A DNA stretch of 64,000 bases from Deltaproteobacteria bacterium (GTDB lineage: Bacteria > Myxococcota > Kuafuiibacteriia > Kuafuiibacteriales > Kuafuiibacteriaceae), in contig JACKEN010000023.1 of NCBI GenBank assembly GCA_020632995.1, positions 1-64,000 on the forward strand, read 5' to 3'. The position numbers and the translations under genes are program-made. The stretch's first letter is position 1; every line of letters begins with the position of its first letter. Positions 56,722-64,000 of the stretch are shown here, one piece after another. The notes beneath the pieces were generated by a model that was not told the DNA's origin, searched no databases, and saw only the letters and a list, made by a program, of their open reading frames with translations.

Positions 56722-58361
56722 CGATGCGGCGCGCAGGCTGGCTTGCGGCGGGTCTCGTGGCCCTGTACCTGGTCCTCCAGCTGGCCGGCCTCAAGCAGGT
56801 GGGCCTCACCGACGACGACGACTTCTACATCCCGGCCGGCATCGAGTACGCCAAGTGGCTGGGCCGGGTGGTGCGCTTCGATCGCGGGGCCTTCACGCAG
56901 CAGGCGATCGAGGCCGCGTTCTCGCCCAACCACGAGCACCCGCCCCTGGCGAAGTACGTGTTCGGGGTCTGCCACTTCGCCTTCGGGGCCTGGCTCGGCC
57001 CCACCGACAGCGCCCGGGTCGGGACGGTGCTCTTCTCGACCCTCACCGCGGCCCTGTTGATGGTGCTCGCGTTGTTCCACCTGGGCCCGCGCCGGGGCCT
57101 GTTCGCGGGGGTGGTGGGGGTGCTGCTCCTGTTGGCCCTGCCGCGCTTCTACTTCCACAGCCACGCGGCCACGTTGGATGTGCCGGTGGCCGCGATGTAC
57201 CTGCTGGCCGCCACGTGCGCCTTGCTCGCCGAGCGCCGGGGCTGGGCGGCGTGGGTGGCGGGGGTGACCTTCGGCCTCGCCTCCGCCACCAAGCTGAACG
57301 GGCCCTTCCTCATCGCGCCGTACCTGGTGTTCGCGCTCGTGGTGCGCCGGGGCACGGGCGGGCCGCGCGCGCGCGGGCTGGTCTCGCTGCCGAGGCTCCC
57401 CTTCGCGCTGTTCCCGATGGCGGTGGTGGGGCCGCTGGTCTTCTTGGCCCTGTGGCCGTGGATGTGGTTCGACCTGTTCCCGCGGGTCGGCCAGTACGTG
57501 GGCTTTCACCTCCACCACTACGGCATCTACTTCCTCTACTTCGGCACGATCTACGACAAGGATCCCTTCGCCCCCTGGCACGCGCCCTTCACCATGGCCG
57601 CGATCACCGTGCCGGTGGCCACCTCGCTGCTCGCCGCGTTCGGGCTGTGGCTCGGCCGCACCGCGATCTGGAGCCGCATCGCTCGGCCCACCGCCTACGG
57701 CGAGGGCTACCGCCGGGAGGGCGACCTCTTGCTCTACTCGGTCCTCAACGCCGCGGTGGCGATCCTCGTGGTGGCGCTCTCGGGCGGCCCCAAGTACGGC
57801 GGGGCCAAGCTCTTCATGCCCTTCTTCCCGTTCTGGTGCCTCCTCGCCGGCTACGGGGCGCTCAGGCTGTACGAAGCGGCGCAGGAGGCCTTGCCGCGCC
57901 CCTGGGCCCGGGTGGTCCCCATCACTGCAACCGCCCTTGCGGTGGTGGCCTCGGCCGGGCTCCAGCTCCGCTTCGGCGGCTACGCCCTGTCCGAGTACAA
58001 CGCGCTGGCGGGTGGCCTCAGGGGCGCCACCGCCACCGGCTTCGAGCGCCAGTACTACGACATCGCGTTCCGCGATCTGGTGGCCTGGCTGAACGAGCAC
58101 GCCCCGAAGAACGCCCGGGTGCACTTCCTGCCCAACAACTGGGAGTACGTGCGGACCTACAAGTGGTACCGCCAGGGCGGGGAGCTGCGGGACGACATCC
58201 AGGTGACCCAGGCGCCCGGTCAGGCCCAGCTGATCATCGTGACCCACGAGCGGCGCTTCGCCCGCTACGGGAACGACCTGCTCCAGCACCGCAAGTACGA
58301 GGTGCTCGAGGAGAAGGTCGTCGACAGCGTGCCGATCTGGAGCGTGCTGAAGGTGCGCTGA
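56718..58361 (+). CDS. GT39/ArnT-type polyprenol-dependent glycosyltransferase
   Basis: A 547-residue polytopic membrane enzyme with about 11 helices. The GT-C signature DDDDFYIPAGIEYAKWL sits in the first external loop, and NHEHPPLAKYVFGV carries the family's E/H-PP-L motif. A C-terminal soluble part (about 440-547) ends the protein. It transfers a sugar from a polyprenyl carrier, matching the GT2 enzyme upstream. Start GTG 56718 overlaps the previous stop; ATG 56724 is an alternative. An exact GCAA-N6-TTGC site lies at 57927. Confidence 0.88.
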   Translation: MTMRRAGWLAAGLVALYLVLQLAGLKQVGLTDDDDFYIPAGIEYAKWLGRVVRFDRGAFTQQAIEAAFSPNHEHPPLAKYVFGVCHFAFGAWLGPTDSARVGTVLFSTLTAALLMVLALFHLGPRRGLFAGVVGVLLLLALPRFYFHSHAATLDVPVAAMYLLAATCALLAERRGWAAWVAGVTFGLASATKLNGPFLIAPYLVFALVVRRGTGGPRARGLVSLPRLPFALFPMAVVGPLVFLALWPWMWFDLFPRVGQYVGFHLHHYGIYFLYFGTIYDKDPFAPWHAPFTMAAITVPVATSLLAAFGLWLGRTAIWSRIARPTAYGEGYRREGDLLLYSVLNAAVAILVVALSGGPKYGGAKLFMPFFPFWCLLAGYGALRLYEAAQEALPRPWARVVPITATALAVVASAGLQLRFGGYALSEYNALAGGLRGATATGFERQYYDIAFRDLVAWLNEHAPKNARVHFLPNNWEYVRTYKWYRQGGELRDDIQVTQAPGQAQLIIVTHERRFARYGNDLLQHRKYEVLEEKVVDSVPIWSVLKVR

Positions 58362-58364
58362 GCG

Positions 58365-58498
58365 TCACCCCGCAGGGGTCGTGGTCAGCACCTCGACCAG
58401 CGGCAGCTCGAGGGCGAGAGCACCTCGAAGATCACCTTCGGGTTGAGCAGGCTCTCCGGCCGGTGGGTGGCGTCCACCTCGGGCGGGCAGGCCAAGGG
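58365..58498 (-). pseudogene. Remnant of a Uma2-family (DUF820) endonuclease gene
   Basis: Reading leftwards from 58498, one frame gives CPPEVDATHRPESLLNPKVIFEVLSPSS, the hallmark centre of Uma2 nucleases (LLNPxVxxEVLSPST). It then stops at a TGA soon after. Another frame covers ALELPLVEVLTTTPAG and a stop, resembling the Uma2 C-terminus (ELPLAEVY). The middle of the domain is missing, so this is an internal-deletion, frameshifted fragment. It directly follows the stop of the large lipoprotein gene. Confidence 0.6.
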
Positions 58499-61400
58499 CT
58501 ACGGCGTGAACACCACCTCGCTCTGCTCCGGGAACCCGTTCGGGTTCTGGGCGCTGCGGGCAGGCCCGGTACAGGTGGGTGAGCAGCCGAGGGCCTCGTA
58601 GCCCAGGGCGCCGGTGGCGTCCTCGATGCCGGCCGAGGCGCTGGTCTGGGTCGGCGCGGTGAAGGCGGTCTCGGTCGTGCCGTAGGCCAGGCGGATCACG
58701 CCGGTGCCCTCCTCGAGCGCGATCTGGAACGTGAAGCGCCGGTGCCGGTTGGTGGTGTGGTTGGCCACCCGCACGTCACGCCACTGGACGATCGCGACCC
58801 GAGCGGGGGCCGCGCCCTGGACGGTCCACGACACCTCGCTGCCGCCCTGGATGTTCGGGTCCACCAGGAGGTCCTCCCACCACGCCGCCATGAGCGCGTT
58901 GGGGGCGGAGGCGCTGGGGATGGCGGCGTTGGCCGCGCTCTGCTGCGCGGTCACCGGCGGGTCGAAGCTCAGGTAGCCGTTCGGGCTCACCGTCACGGTC
59001 GAGGTGGCGGGGGCGCCGAAGAAGCTGAACCCGAAGGGCAGGACGACCTGCGCCGCGCCGTCGTCGTTGGGGTTGTTGCCACCGCCGGTGAACGTGATGG
59101 GGGTGCCGTTGGCCAGCTCGGTGAAGGGGGCCGAGGCCAGCCCCGCCATCGCGTAGTAGCGGCAGGTGGCGGGGCAGCCGTCGCCGCCCACCGTGTTGCC
59201 GTCGTCGCACTCCTCGACTCCGGCCTGCAGGAACCCGTCGCCGCAGGTCGCCGCAACGCAGCTTGCGAGGCAGGCGTCGGTCTGGTCGGCGTTGCCGTCG
59301 TCGCACTCCTCGACCCCGGTCTGCACGAAGGCGTCGCCGCACGCCGCGGTGACACAGTTGATGCACGCGTCGTCGTTCGCCGCGTTCATGTCGTCGCAGA
59401 GCTCGTTCGGGTCCTGGACGCCGTCGCCGCAGGTGGCGGAGAGGCAGAACGCGTCGTAGGTGACGCTGACCGTGGCCCCCTGGGGGAGCGGGGCGGCGAA
59501 GGTCACCTGGTTGGTGGCCAGGCTGTAGGCCCAGTTCGCGTTGCCCTGGGCGTCCACCCGCGGCACCGCCGCGCCGTTCACCGTCACCACCAGGGTGGGG
59601 ATCGCGGGCTGGGCGCTGAGGGTCACCGCGTCCTCTCCGAACAGGGCGGCCGAGACCCGGAGCAGGTTGCCGAGCATGTCGTCGCAGTACGACAGCAGGA
59701 GCCCGCCCGGGGTGCTGCCGACCAGCGCCGCGTAGCGGGTGCCGGCCTGAGCGGTGCCGTAGGGGCCGACGCACCCGCCGGGCGCGGGGCCCGCGATCGC
59801 CGCGAGGCGGAGCGCGCCGTTGCCGGTGGCGGAGCGCAGGGCGGCCAGGTAGTCGGGGATGGTGGTGCCGCCGAGCGAGGAGTCGTCCTCGTCGGTGAGC
59901 CACACCACCGCGAGGTCGGCGTCCGGCCGCAGGAAGCCGCTGTTGGCGGTGATCGACAGGGGCGGTGTCACCGCGGAGGCGGCGGCCCGGATGCCCTGCT
60001 CGGTCCCGCTGCCGGTGGTGCCCGGCTGCAGGCGCCCCGAGAGGTCATCGAGCAGGTCCGGAGTCGCCGGGGTGACGAAGGTGGGGGTGCCCTGCAGGCG
60101 CCCGGACTTGGCCGGGTCGGTCATGTCGGTGGTCACCACCCCGATCTGGAAGTCCACCCCGCGGTTGGCGAAGGCGGCCACGAAGTCAGGGATGGCCTGA
60201 CCGAGCGCAGCCTGGGCTGCGGCCATGGAGCCGGAGTCGTCGACCACGAAGAGCACGTCCACCGGCGGGCGCGCCATGCTCACGGTGTCGGTGCGCGACG
60301 AGGTGGGTTGACCCACCGCGCTCACCGGGACCACCACCGCCGGCCCGTTGTTGGACACGATCCGGATCAGGGCGGAGTAGGTGCCGACCGCGGGCGGGGT
60401 GAACGTCAACTCGACCTGCATCGTCTCGAGGAACGAGAGGGTGTTGGGCAGCGGCCCCGGGTTGAGGCTGAACGCGGTGGTGGCGGAGGTGATCAGCTCC
60501 ACCTGGGTCACCACGCCGGGCCCGGGGGCGGTGCGCCGGATGGTGATGCTCCGCGTCTCGGGCGAGGCGCAGCCCACCGCCACCCCGCCGAAGTCCACCG
60601 GGTAGGGCTCCACCGTCACCGGCGGCGTGGCGCCCTCACCCTGGATGTCGACCACGAGGTCGGTGCTCCCCGGGTTCAGGAAGGTCACCGCGATCGAGGC
60701 GGTGGCGGCCCCGCCGGTGGCGGGCGCGAAGGTCACGTCGAAGGTGAGGCTGGCGCCGGGGGCGATGGTCTGGGGCGCGGTGGGGAGCTGGACGCTGATG
60801 GGCGCCGCGGTGTTGTCGACGAAGGCGGCCACCACGCAGTCGGTGGGGCCGCGGTTGGCGAGGGCGACCGAGAGGCTGCGCCGATCCCCCAGGCTCACCG
60901 CGCCGAAGTCCACCGTGCCGGGCTCCGCCGTCACCTCGCAGGGCAACAGGTCGACCGCCTCGGCCTGCACCTGGACGTCCACGGTGGGGGTGTCGGGGTC
61001 GTTGCTCGTGATCCGCAAGGTACCTTGCGCCACCCCGAGGGCGGCGGGGGTGAAGGTCACCTGCACCGCGGTCGACGCCCCCGGGGCGAGGCTGAGGCTG
61101 GCCGAGCTGGTCACCGCGAAGGCGCCGCCGGCCACGAGGGCCGCGCCAAGCTGCGCCTCCTCCACCCCGGTGTTGGTGCAGATCACCGCGCCCACGAGGG
61201 CGCGGCCCAGGCCGGTGACGCCGAGGTCCAGGCTCGCCGGAGCGCAGTCCACGTTGGGGCCGCCGCCGCGGCCGGTGAGGGCCACCCGCTGCTCGACGAC
61301 CTCGCTCCCGGGCCCGGCCACCACCACCGCGGTGCCGGTGAAGGCCTGGTTGGCGTCCGGGCAGAAGCTCGTCACGAAGTCGAGGGTCTCACCGGGGGCC

Positions 61401-62059
61401 GCGGAGCCGTCGTTGTTGATGAGCACCGAGAAGACCCCGCCCGGATCGTCGGCGATCGAGACGTTGATCAGGCTCTCGGTCGCATTCCCCTGGTTCTCGC
61501 ACGCGAAGGGCAGGTCGACGCAGTTCCCCGGGTTCGCCACCCCGAGGTCGAGGCTGGTGGGGCACACCAGCCCGCTGAGTACGCCCTCCGCCACCAGCCC
61601 GATCGAGGCGGGGCAGGCGCCCTGGCACGAGTCGAGGGCGAGGGTCGCGACGTAGCGCTGGGCGGCCTCGGGGCTGAAGGCGAAGGTCAACGTAGCCTGC
61701 GTCCCCGCCTCCAGGGTGACCGCGTTCCCATCCAGGGGGACGTCGAAGCTGAGGGTGAAGGTCGCCGCGTCGGGCCCCGAGAGCGCACCGAAGGCGACCT
61801 TGACCGCGTGATCCTGCGGGTTGGTGACCACCACGGTGCGCTCGAGGCTGGTGCCGATCACCACCTTGCCGAAGTCCACCTGGGTGGTGCTGAGGGTGAT
61901 CTCCCCCACCGTGATCCCACCCCCGTCGGTCTCGACCCCGGCGTCGGTGCCGTCTGGGACCCCGCTGTCGCCGAGCGGCGTGGCGGTCTCACCGCCGCAC
62001 GCGGCGAGGGTGGCGGCGATGGAGAGGGTGGTGATCCAGGGGAGGACGCGGCGCCTCAT
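58499..62059 (-). CDS. Large surface lipoprotein: choice-of-anchor D repeats, vWA domain, DUF4215 Cys repeats
   Basis: A 1186-residue lipoprotein (signal through SIAATLAACGG, linker with DSGVPDGTDAGVETDGGG). Residues about 50-600 hold five or six immunoglobulin-like choice-of-anchor D / HYDIN-type repeats (TTQVDFGKVVIGTSLERTVVVTN and similar). A von Willebrand A domain follows, with its metal site in FVVDDSGSMAAAQ. Three DUF4215 units follow (CGDGVQDPNELCDD, CGDAFVQTGVEECDD, CGDGFLQAGVEECDD), then a C-terminal domain PFGFSFFG..STVTVSPNGYLSFD. It is probably an adhesion or surface protein. The 1390-codon opposite-strand frame is an artefact. Confidence 0.9.
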   Translation of the reverse strand: MRRRVLPWITTLSIAATLAACGGETATPLGDSGVPDGTDAGVETDGGGITVGEITLSTTQVDFGKVVIGTSLERTVVVTNPQDHAVKVAFGALSGPDAATFTLSFDVPLDGNAVTLEAGTQATLTFAFSPEAAQRYVATLALDSCQGACPASIGLVAEGVLSGLVCPTSLDLGVANPGNCVDLPFACENQGNATESLINVSIADDPGGVFSVLINNDGSAAPGETLDFVTSFCPDANQAFTGTAVVVAGPGSEVVEQRVALTGRGGGPNVDCAPASLDLGVTGLGRALVGAVICTNTGVEEAQLGAALVAGGAFAVTSSASLSLAPGASTAVQVTFTPAALGVAQGTLRITSNDPDTPTVDVQVQAEAVDLLPCEVTAEPGTVDFGAVSLGDRRSLSVALANRGPTDCVVAAFVDNTAAPISVQLPTAPQTIAPGASLTFDVTFAPATGGAATASIAVTFLNPGSTDLVVDIQGEGATPPVTVEPYPVDFGGVAVGCASPETRSITIRRTAPGPGVVTQVELITSATTAFSLNPGPLPNTLSFLETMQVELTFTPPAVGTYSALIRIVSNNGPAVVVPVSAVGQPTSSRTDTVSMARPPVDVLFVVDDSGSMAAAQAALGQAIPDFVAAFANRGVDFQIGVVTTDMTDPAKSGRLQGTPTFVTPATPDLLDDLSGRLQPGTTGSGTEQGIRAAASAVTPPLSITANSGFLRPDADLAVVWLTDEDDSSLGGTTIPDYLAALRSATGNGALRLAAIAGPAPGGCVGPYGTAQAGTRYAALVGSTPGGLLLSYCDDMLGNLLRVSAALFGEDAVTLSAQPAIPTLVVTVNGAAVPRVDAQGNANWAYSLATNQVTFAAPLPQGATVSVTYDAFCLSATCGDGVQDPNELCDDMNAANDDACINCVTAACGDAFVQTGVEECDDGNADQTDACLASCVAATCGDGFLQAGVEECDDGNTVGGDGCPATCRYYAMAGLASAPFTELANGTPITFTGGGNNPNDDGAAQVVLPFGFSFFGAPATSTVTVSPNGYLSFDPPVTAQQSAANAAIPSASAPNALMAAWWEDLLVDPNIQGGSEVSWTVQGAAPARVAIVQWRDVRVANHTTNRHRRFTFQIALEEGTGVIRLAYGTTETAFTAPTQTSASAGIEDATGALGYEALGCSPTCTGPARSAQNPNGFPEQSEVVFTP

Positions 62060-62237
62060 GGCCGCGGAGCATGGAACGACCCGGCGGCCCGCGCAATCAG
62101 GCCCCGGGCTCCCGGGCCCGTGAGTCTCGCCCGACCGCTCGGGCAACCGCCTGATTCAACGCCGCTTTCGTTCGCCAGGGAGGTGCGCAGAGCGCCCTCC
62201 CCGTGCGGAGCACCTCGTTGTTGGGCATCCTGCCGCC

Positions 62238-63002
62238 ATGAGGTCCTGGTTGCTCGGACTCACCCTCGTCGTTGGCGCCTGCGCCTCGGCCCCGTCGGCC
62301 CCACCTGCGTCCGGACCACCCGCTCCCGTGGCCGCACCGCCAGGGCTGAGCCCCGAGACCGCCGTCCAGGTCTGCGGGCCGCGGGCCTCATACGAGTATG
62401 TCGCGACGGCGCCGACGTGCGCCGACGGGACCAATCCGTTCGACGGGGACGTCGAGATCGCCCGCGCCGCGCGGATCCGCACGGTCACCAGCGACAAGGG
62501 CATCACCGTGGACGTCTATCGCGTGCCCTGTCCGGAGGGGCCGCTCGCCCTCCACATCGACATGTACGAGTGCACGCCAGACGATCCGGCGTACGAACAG
62601 ATGAAGCGGCCTGCGACCGCGCCCAGCATCACCGATCATCCCATCTGGCGTGCCTACGTCGAGCAGGGTCTGGCGCCGCTGGAGGCGCTCTGCGACACCG
62701 AAGATCCGATCAACTTGATGGTCTGCGTCCTCGCGCTGACGTCCGGCAGCTACCTCGCCGAGCAGCACCGGCGCTCGGCCGACGTGCTGCGAGAGTTCTG
62801 CGATCAGCTCCGGACCCACGCGGGCTCCGATCCGCGCGAGGAGGTCATCGCCTTCGTCGCCGGGATGACCTCGCAGCGCCTGCGCCAGCTGGGCAAGGGT
62901 TGGACCCTGTCTGACTGGCAGGCCGCGATGCGGTTGTGGGGGGAAGCTTGCCGGCTCGAGGAGGGGCGCGCCGACCGGCTCATCGAGCGCCTCCAGCGCT
63001 AG
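62238..63002 (+). CDS. Small lipoprotein of unknown function
   Basis: A 254-residue lipoprotein (MRSWLLGLTLVVGACAS) with a Pro/Ala linker and a Cys-containing domain (QVCGPRASYEYVATAPTCADGTNPF, VDVYRVPCPEGPLALHIDMYECTPDDP), then a helical C-terminus. No family recognised. It is divergent from the large lipoprotein with 178 bp between starts, in which I see no clear promoter. Confidence 0.8.
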   Translation: MRSWLLGLTLVVGACASAPSAPPASGPPAPVAAPPGLSPETAVQVCGPRASYEYVATAPTCADGTNPFDGDVEIARAARIRTVTSDKGITVDVYRVPCPEGPLALHIDMYECTPDDPAYEQMKRPATAPSITDHPIWRAYVEQGLAPLEALCDTEDPINLMVCVLALTSGSYLAEQHRRSADVLREFCDQLRTHAGSDPREEVIAFVAGMTSQRLRQLGKGWTLSDWQAAMRLWGEACRLEEGRADRLIERLQR

Positions 63003-63110
63003 CTAGCCGCGAGGGCGGTCTCGGATCGCGTCGAGGCCTGAGGTGCAGGTCAGCTTGCCCAAACGGCGTGGCAGGAAGCGGGGGGCCCGCCACGGCGGAG
63101 GGCCATCGGG

Positions 63111-63329
63111 TCAGTCGTCGTCCTCGTCGTCGCGGCTGAAGGGGATGGTGACGATGCGCTTACACCGGCGGCACTTCAGCTCGACGCCGCCCTCGACCAG
63201 CTTCGCGAGGAGGCTGCCGCAGCAGCAGCGGACGTCTTGCCTCCCCGTGTCCGGATCGCCCTCTGAGACCTTGGCCGTGCAGGCCTGGGACTCGGGGACG
63301 GTTGTGCTGGTGGGGTTCACGTAGGTCAC
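63111..63329 (-). CDS. Small zinc-ribbon protein resembling Mu Com
   Basis: A 72-residue protein with a GTG start. The segment VRCCCGSLLAKLVEGGVELKCRRCKRIVTIPF forms a CxC..CxxC zinc ribbon. Its LLAK...ELKCRRCKR pattern matches the Com family of small nucleic-acid-binding proteins. The tail SRDDEDDD is acidic. The N-terminal 33 residues are not conserved-looking. A Fur-box-like sequence lies 21-39 bp upstream. Confidence 0.65.
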   Translation of the reverse strand: MTYVNPTSTTVPESQACTAKVSEGDPDTGRQDVRCCCGSLLAKLVEGGVELKCRRCKRIVTIPFSRDDEDDD

Positions 63330-63349
63330 GGTCCAGGCTCCCTGCTTGT

Positions 63350-63368
63350 GACTCTGATAATCATTTGC
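63350..63368 (-). promoter_or_regulatory. Fur-box-like site upstream of the zinc-ribbon gene
   Basis: GACTCTGATAATCATTTGC matches 14 of 19 positions of the Fur consensus, including an unbroken core TGATAATCATT. Such an AT-rich run is exceptional in this GC-rich DNA. The complementary strand also offers -10-like sequence (TGATTATCA), so part of the signal may be promoter. It lies just upstream of the 63329 start. Confidence 0.45.
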
Positions 63369-63414
63369 AGCACGGTCTCGTCAAGTGGTTCGGCCGCACC
63401 TGTCATGGATCGGC

Positions 63415-63813
63415 TCAGTCGCACTGCCCCGCACCCTCCCGGGTGACCTGGGGCCGGAGGAGGTCCACGTGGGCGAGCCACGCGGCCTTGATGTCGGCGG
63501 GGACGCCGTGGGCGTCGATCGCCTCCTCCAGGATCTTCCGGCGCCGGTCGAACTGCCCGCCCATGATCGGGTGGGGCGCGTGGGCGGTGCGGATGGAGCG
63601 GCCCTCATAGGGGATGTCCGCCCCGAGGAAGCGCGCGGTGAACTGGAACTCCCGGCGCTCGAGCTGCACCGGGTCCACGTCGCGGAAGAAGAAGCCGATC
63701 ATCATGTCCTGCACCATCGCCTGCACGAAGTCGTGGATGATGGGGCGGAGGGCATCGGCGCCTCCGAGGCGCGCGTACAGGGACGGCTCGCCCGACTCTA
63801 CTGGCCTGCTCAC
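63415..63813 (-). CDS. Truncated haemoglobin (globin-like)
   Basis: A 132-residue protein. SLYARLGGADALRPIIHDFVQAMVQDMMIGFFF is the N-terminal helix pair of 2-over-2 globins, and IRTAHAPHPIMGGQFDRRRKILEEAI holds the candidate haem-ligand His. The family binds O2 or NO. I start at a GTG (63813), which has AGAGG 4 bases upstream and leaves a normal N-terminus; a longer frame to 63855 overlaps the divergent gene. Only 22 bp separates it from the next start. Confidence 0.82.
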   Translation of the reverse strand: MSRPVESGEPSLYARLGGADALRPIIHDFVQAMVQDMMIGFFFRDVDPVQLERREFQFTARFLGADIPYEGRSIRTAHAPHPIMGGQFDRRRKILEEAIDAHGVPADIKAAWLAHVDLLRPQVTREGAGQCD

Positions 63814-63835
63814 GCTTCCTCTACAGTACCACGCC

Positions 63836-64000
63836 ATGATCCGGCAGGGAGCCAAGGAAGACCTTCAGACGTTGGTGGAGGGCAACCTGCAGATGGCCCA
63901 GGAGACCGAGGGGCTCGCCCTGGATCGCGAGACGGTGACCCGAGGGGTCGCGGCGGTGCTCGAGGGCGAGGCCCCCGGGCGGTACTTCGTGTTCGAAGTC
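63836..64000 (+). CDS. GNAT-family acetyltransferase, start only (runs off the window)
   Basis: The first 55 codons of a gene beginning MIRQGAKEDLQTLVEGNLQMAQETEGLALDRETV, with GRYFVFEV at the right edge. The order (N-terminal helices, then the GRYFV strand) is that of GNAT N-acetyltransferases; the acetyl-CoA site would lie beyond 64000. It is divergent from the truncated haemoglobin. Confidence 0.6.
   Translation, partial: MIRQGAKEDLQTLVEGNLQMAQETEGLALDRETVTRGVAAVLEGEAPGRYFVFEV

Noticed and set aside
58742..62914. A 1390-codon open frame on the + strand
   Set aside because: Antisense to the large lipoprotein gene; low-complexity Gly/Arg/His/Val composition typical of opposite-strand frames in GC-rich DNA, no domain signal.

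Overview
The window is very GC-rich (about 72% by eye) and tightly packed, with ATGA start/stop overlaps, many GTG and TTG starts, and rare use of CAA, TTG and GCA codons. The gene content points to a free-living member of the Myxococcota or a related deltaproteobacterial lineage. The signs are many lipoproteins with D/G/T-rich or Asn-rich linkers, cysteine-rich repeats (including DUF4215-type CGDG..EECDDGN units), choice-of-anchor-D and PPC domains, a 1573-residue Ser/Thr kinase, a DUF4388/PATAN protein, a PilZ protein and a sigma-54 activator. No rRNA, tRNA, phage, insertion sequence or CRISPR array was found.

Region 1-9150: a left-truncated ECF42-like sigma factor and a Tat-signal LigB-type dioxygenase (+) converge on an N-type (alternative) F-ATPase operon on the minus strand, read D-C-Q-B-E-F-A-G. 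AtpR is missing from its usual place between Q and B, and there is no separate delta gene. A MEMO/AmrB protein lies upstream. Region 9150-13170: a PAS-PAS-AAA+-Fis sigma-54 activator is divergent from a lipoprotein octaheme cytochrome of the tetrathionate-reductase type. A textbook -24/-12 promoter and an upstream palindrome lie between them.

Region 13200-24300: DEAD-box helicase, an orphan oligopeptide-type ABC ATPase, a SpoU methyltransferase, a protein-isoaspartate methyltransferase with a possible frameshifted signal anchor, a lipoprotein amidohydrolase, YigZ, an acyl-CoA dehydrogenase homologue lacking both known catalytic-Glu positions, an NqrB/RnfD-FG-GAP fusion and MoeA. Region 24400-28290: XdhC and three consecutive parvulin/SurA-type foldases in one minus-strand operon. 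Region 28400-33730: PATAN protein, inositol-phosphatase-like enzyme, GT4, DUF4419 and an enteric-type CysK. A 34-bp tandem repeat plus inverted copy lies between CysK and a convergent three-gene lipoprotein/PPC operon (34037-38821).

Region 38950-52740: PilZ / membrane-tail protein / phosphotransferase-like cluster, tandem paralogous lipoproteins, RpoZ, a pyruvate kinase with the K+-independent signature, a formyltransferase, the giant kinase, a HEAT-repeat exported protein and a lipoprotein. Region 52750-58360: GT2, AsnB, a membrane-anchored protein and GT39, chained by overlaps, a likely envelope-glycan operon. Region 58365-64000: a Uma2 nuclease remnant, a 1186-residue vWA/choice-of-anchor lipoprotein, a small lipoprotein, a zinc-ribbon protein behind a Fur-box-like site, a truncated haemoglobin and the start of a GNAT acetyltransferase.

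Across the window the gapped palindrome GCAA-N6-TTGC occurs 17 times exactly in a hand scan, with 34 further one-base relatives. Nearly all are inside genes and in different reading frames. About 0.4 exact copies would be expected by chance. This is the strongest unexplained signal in the window.
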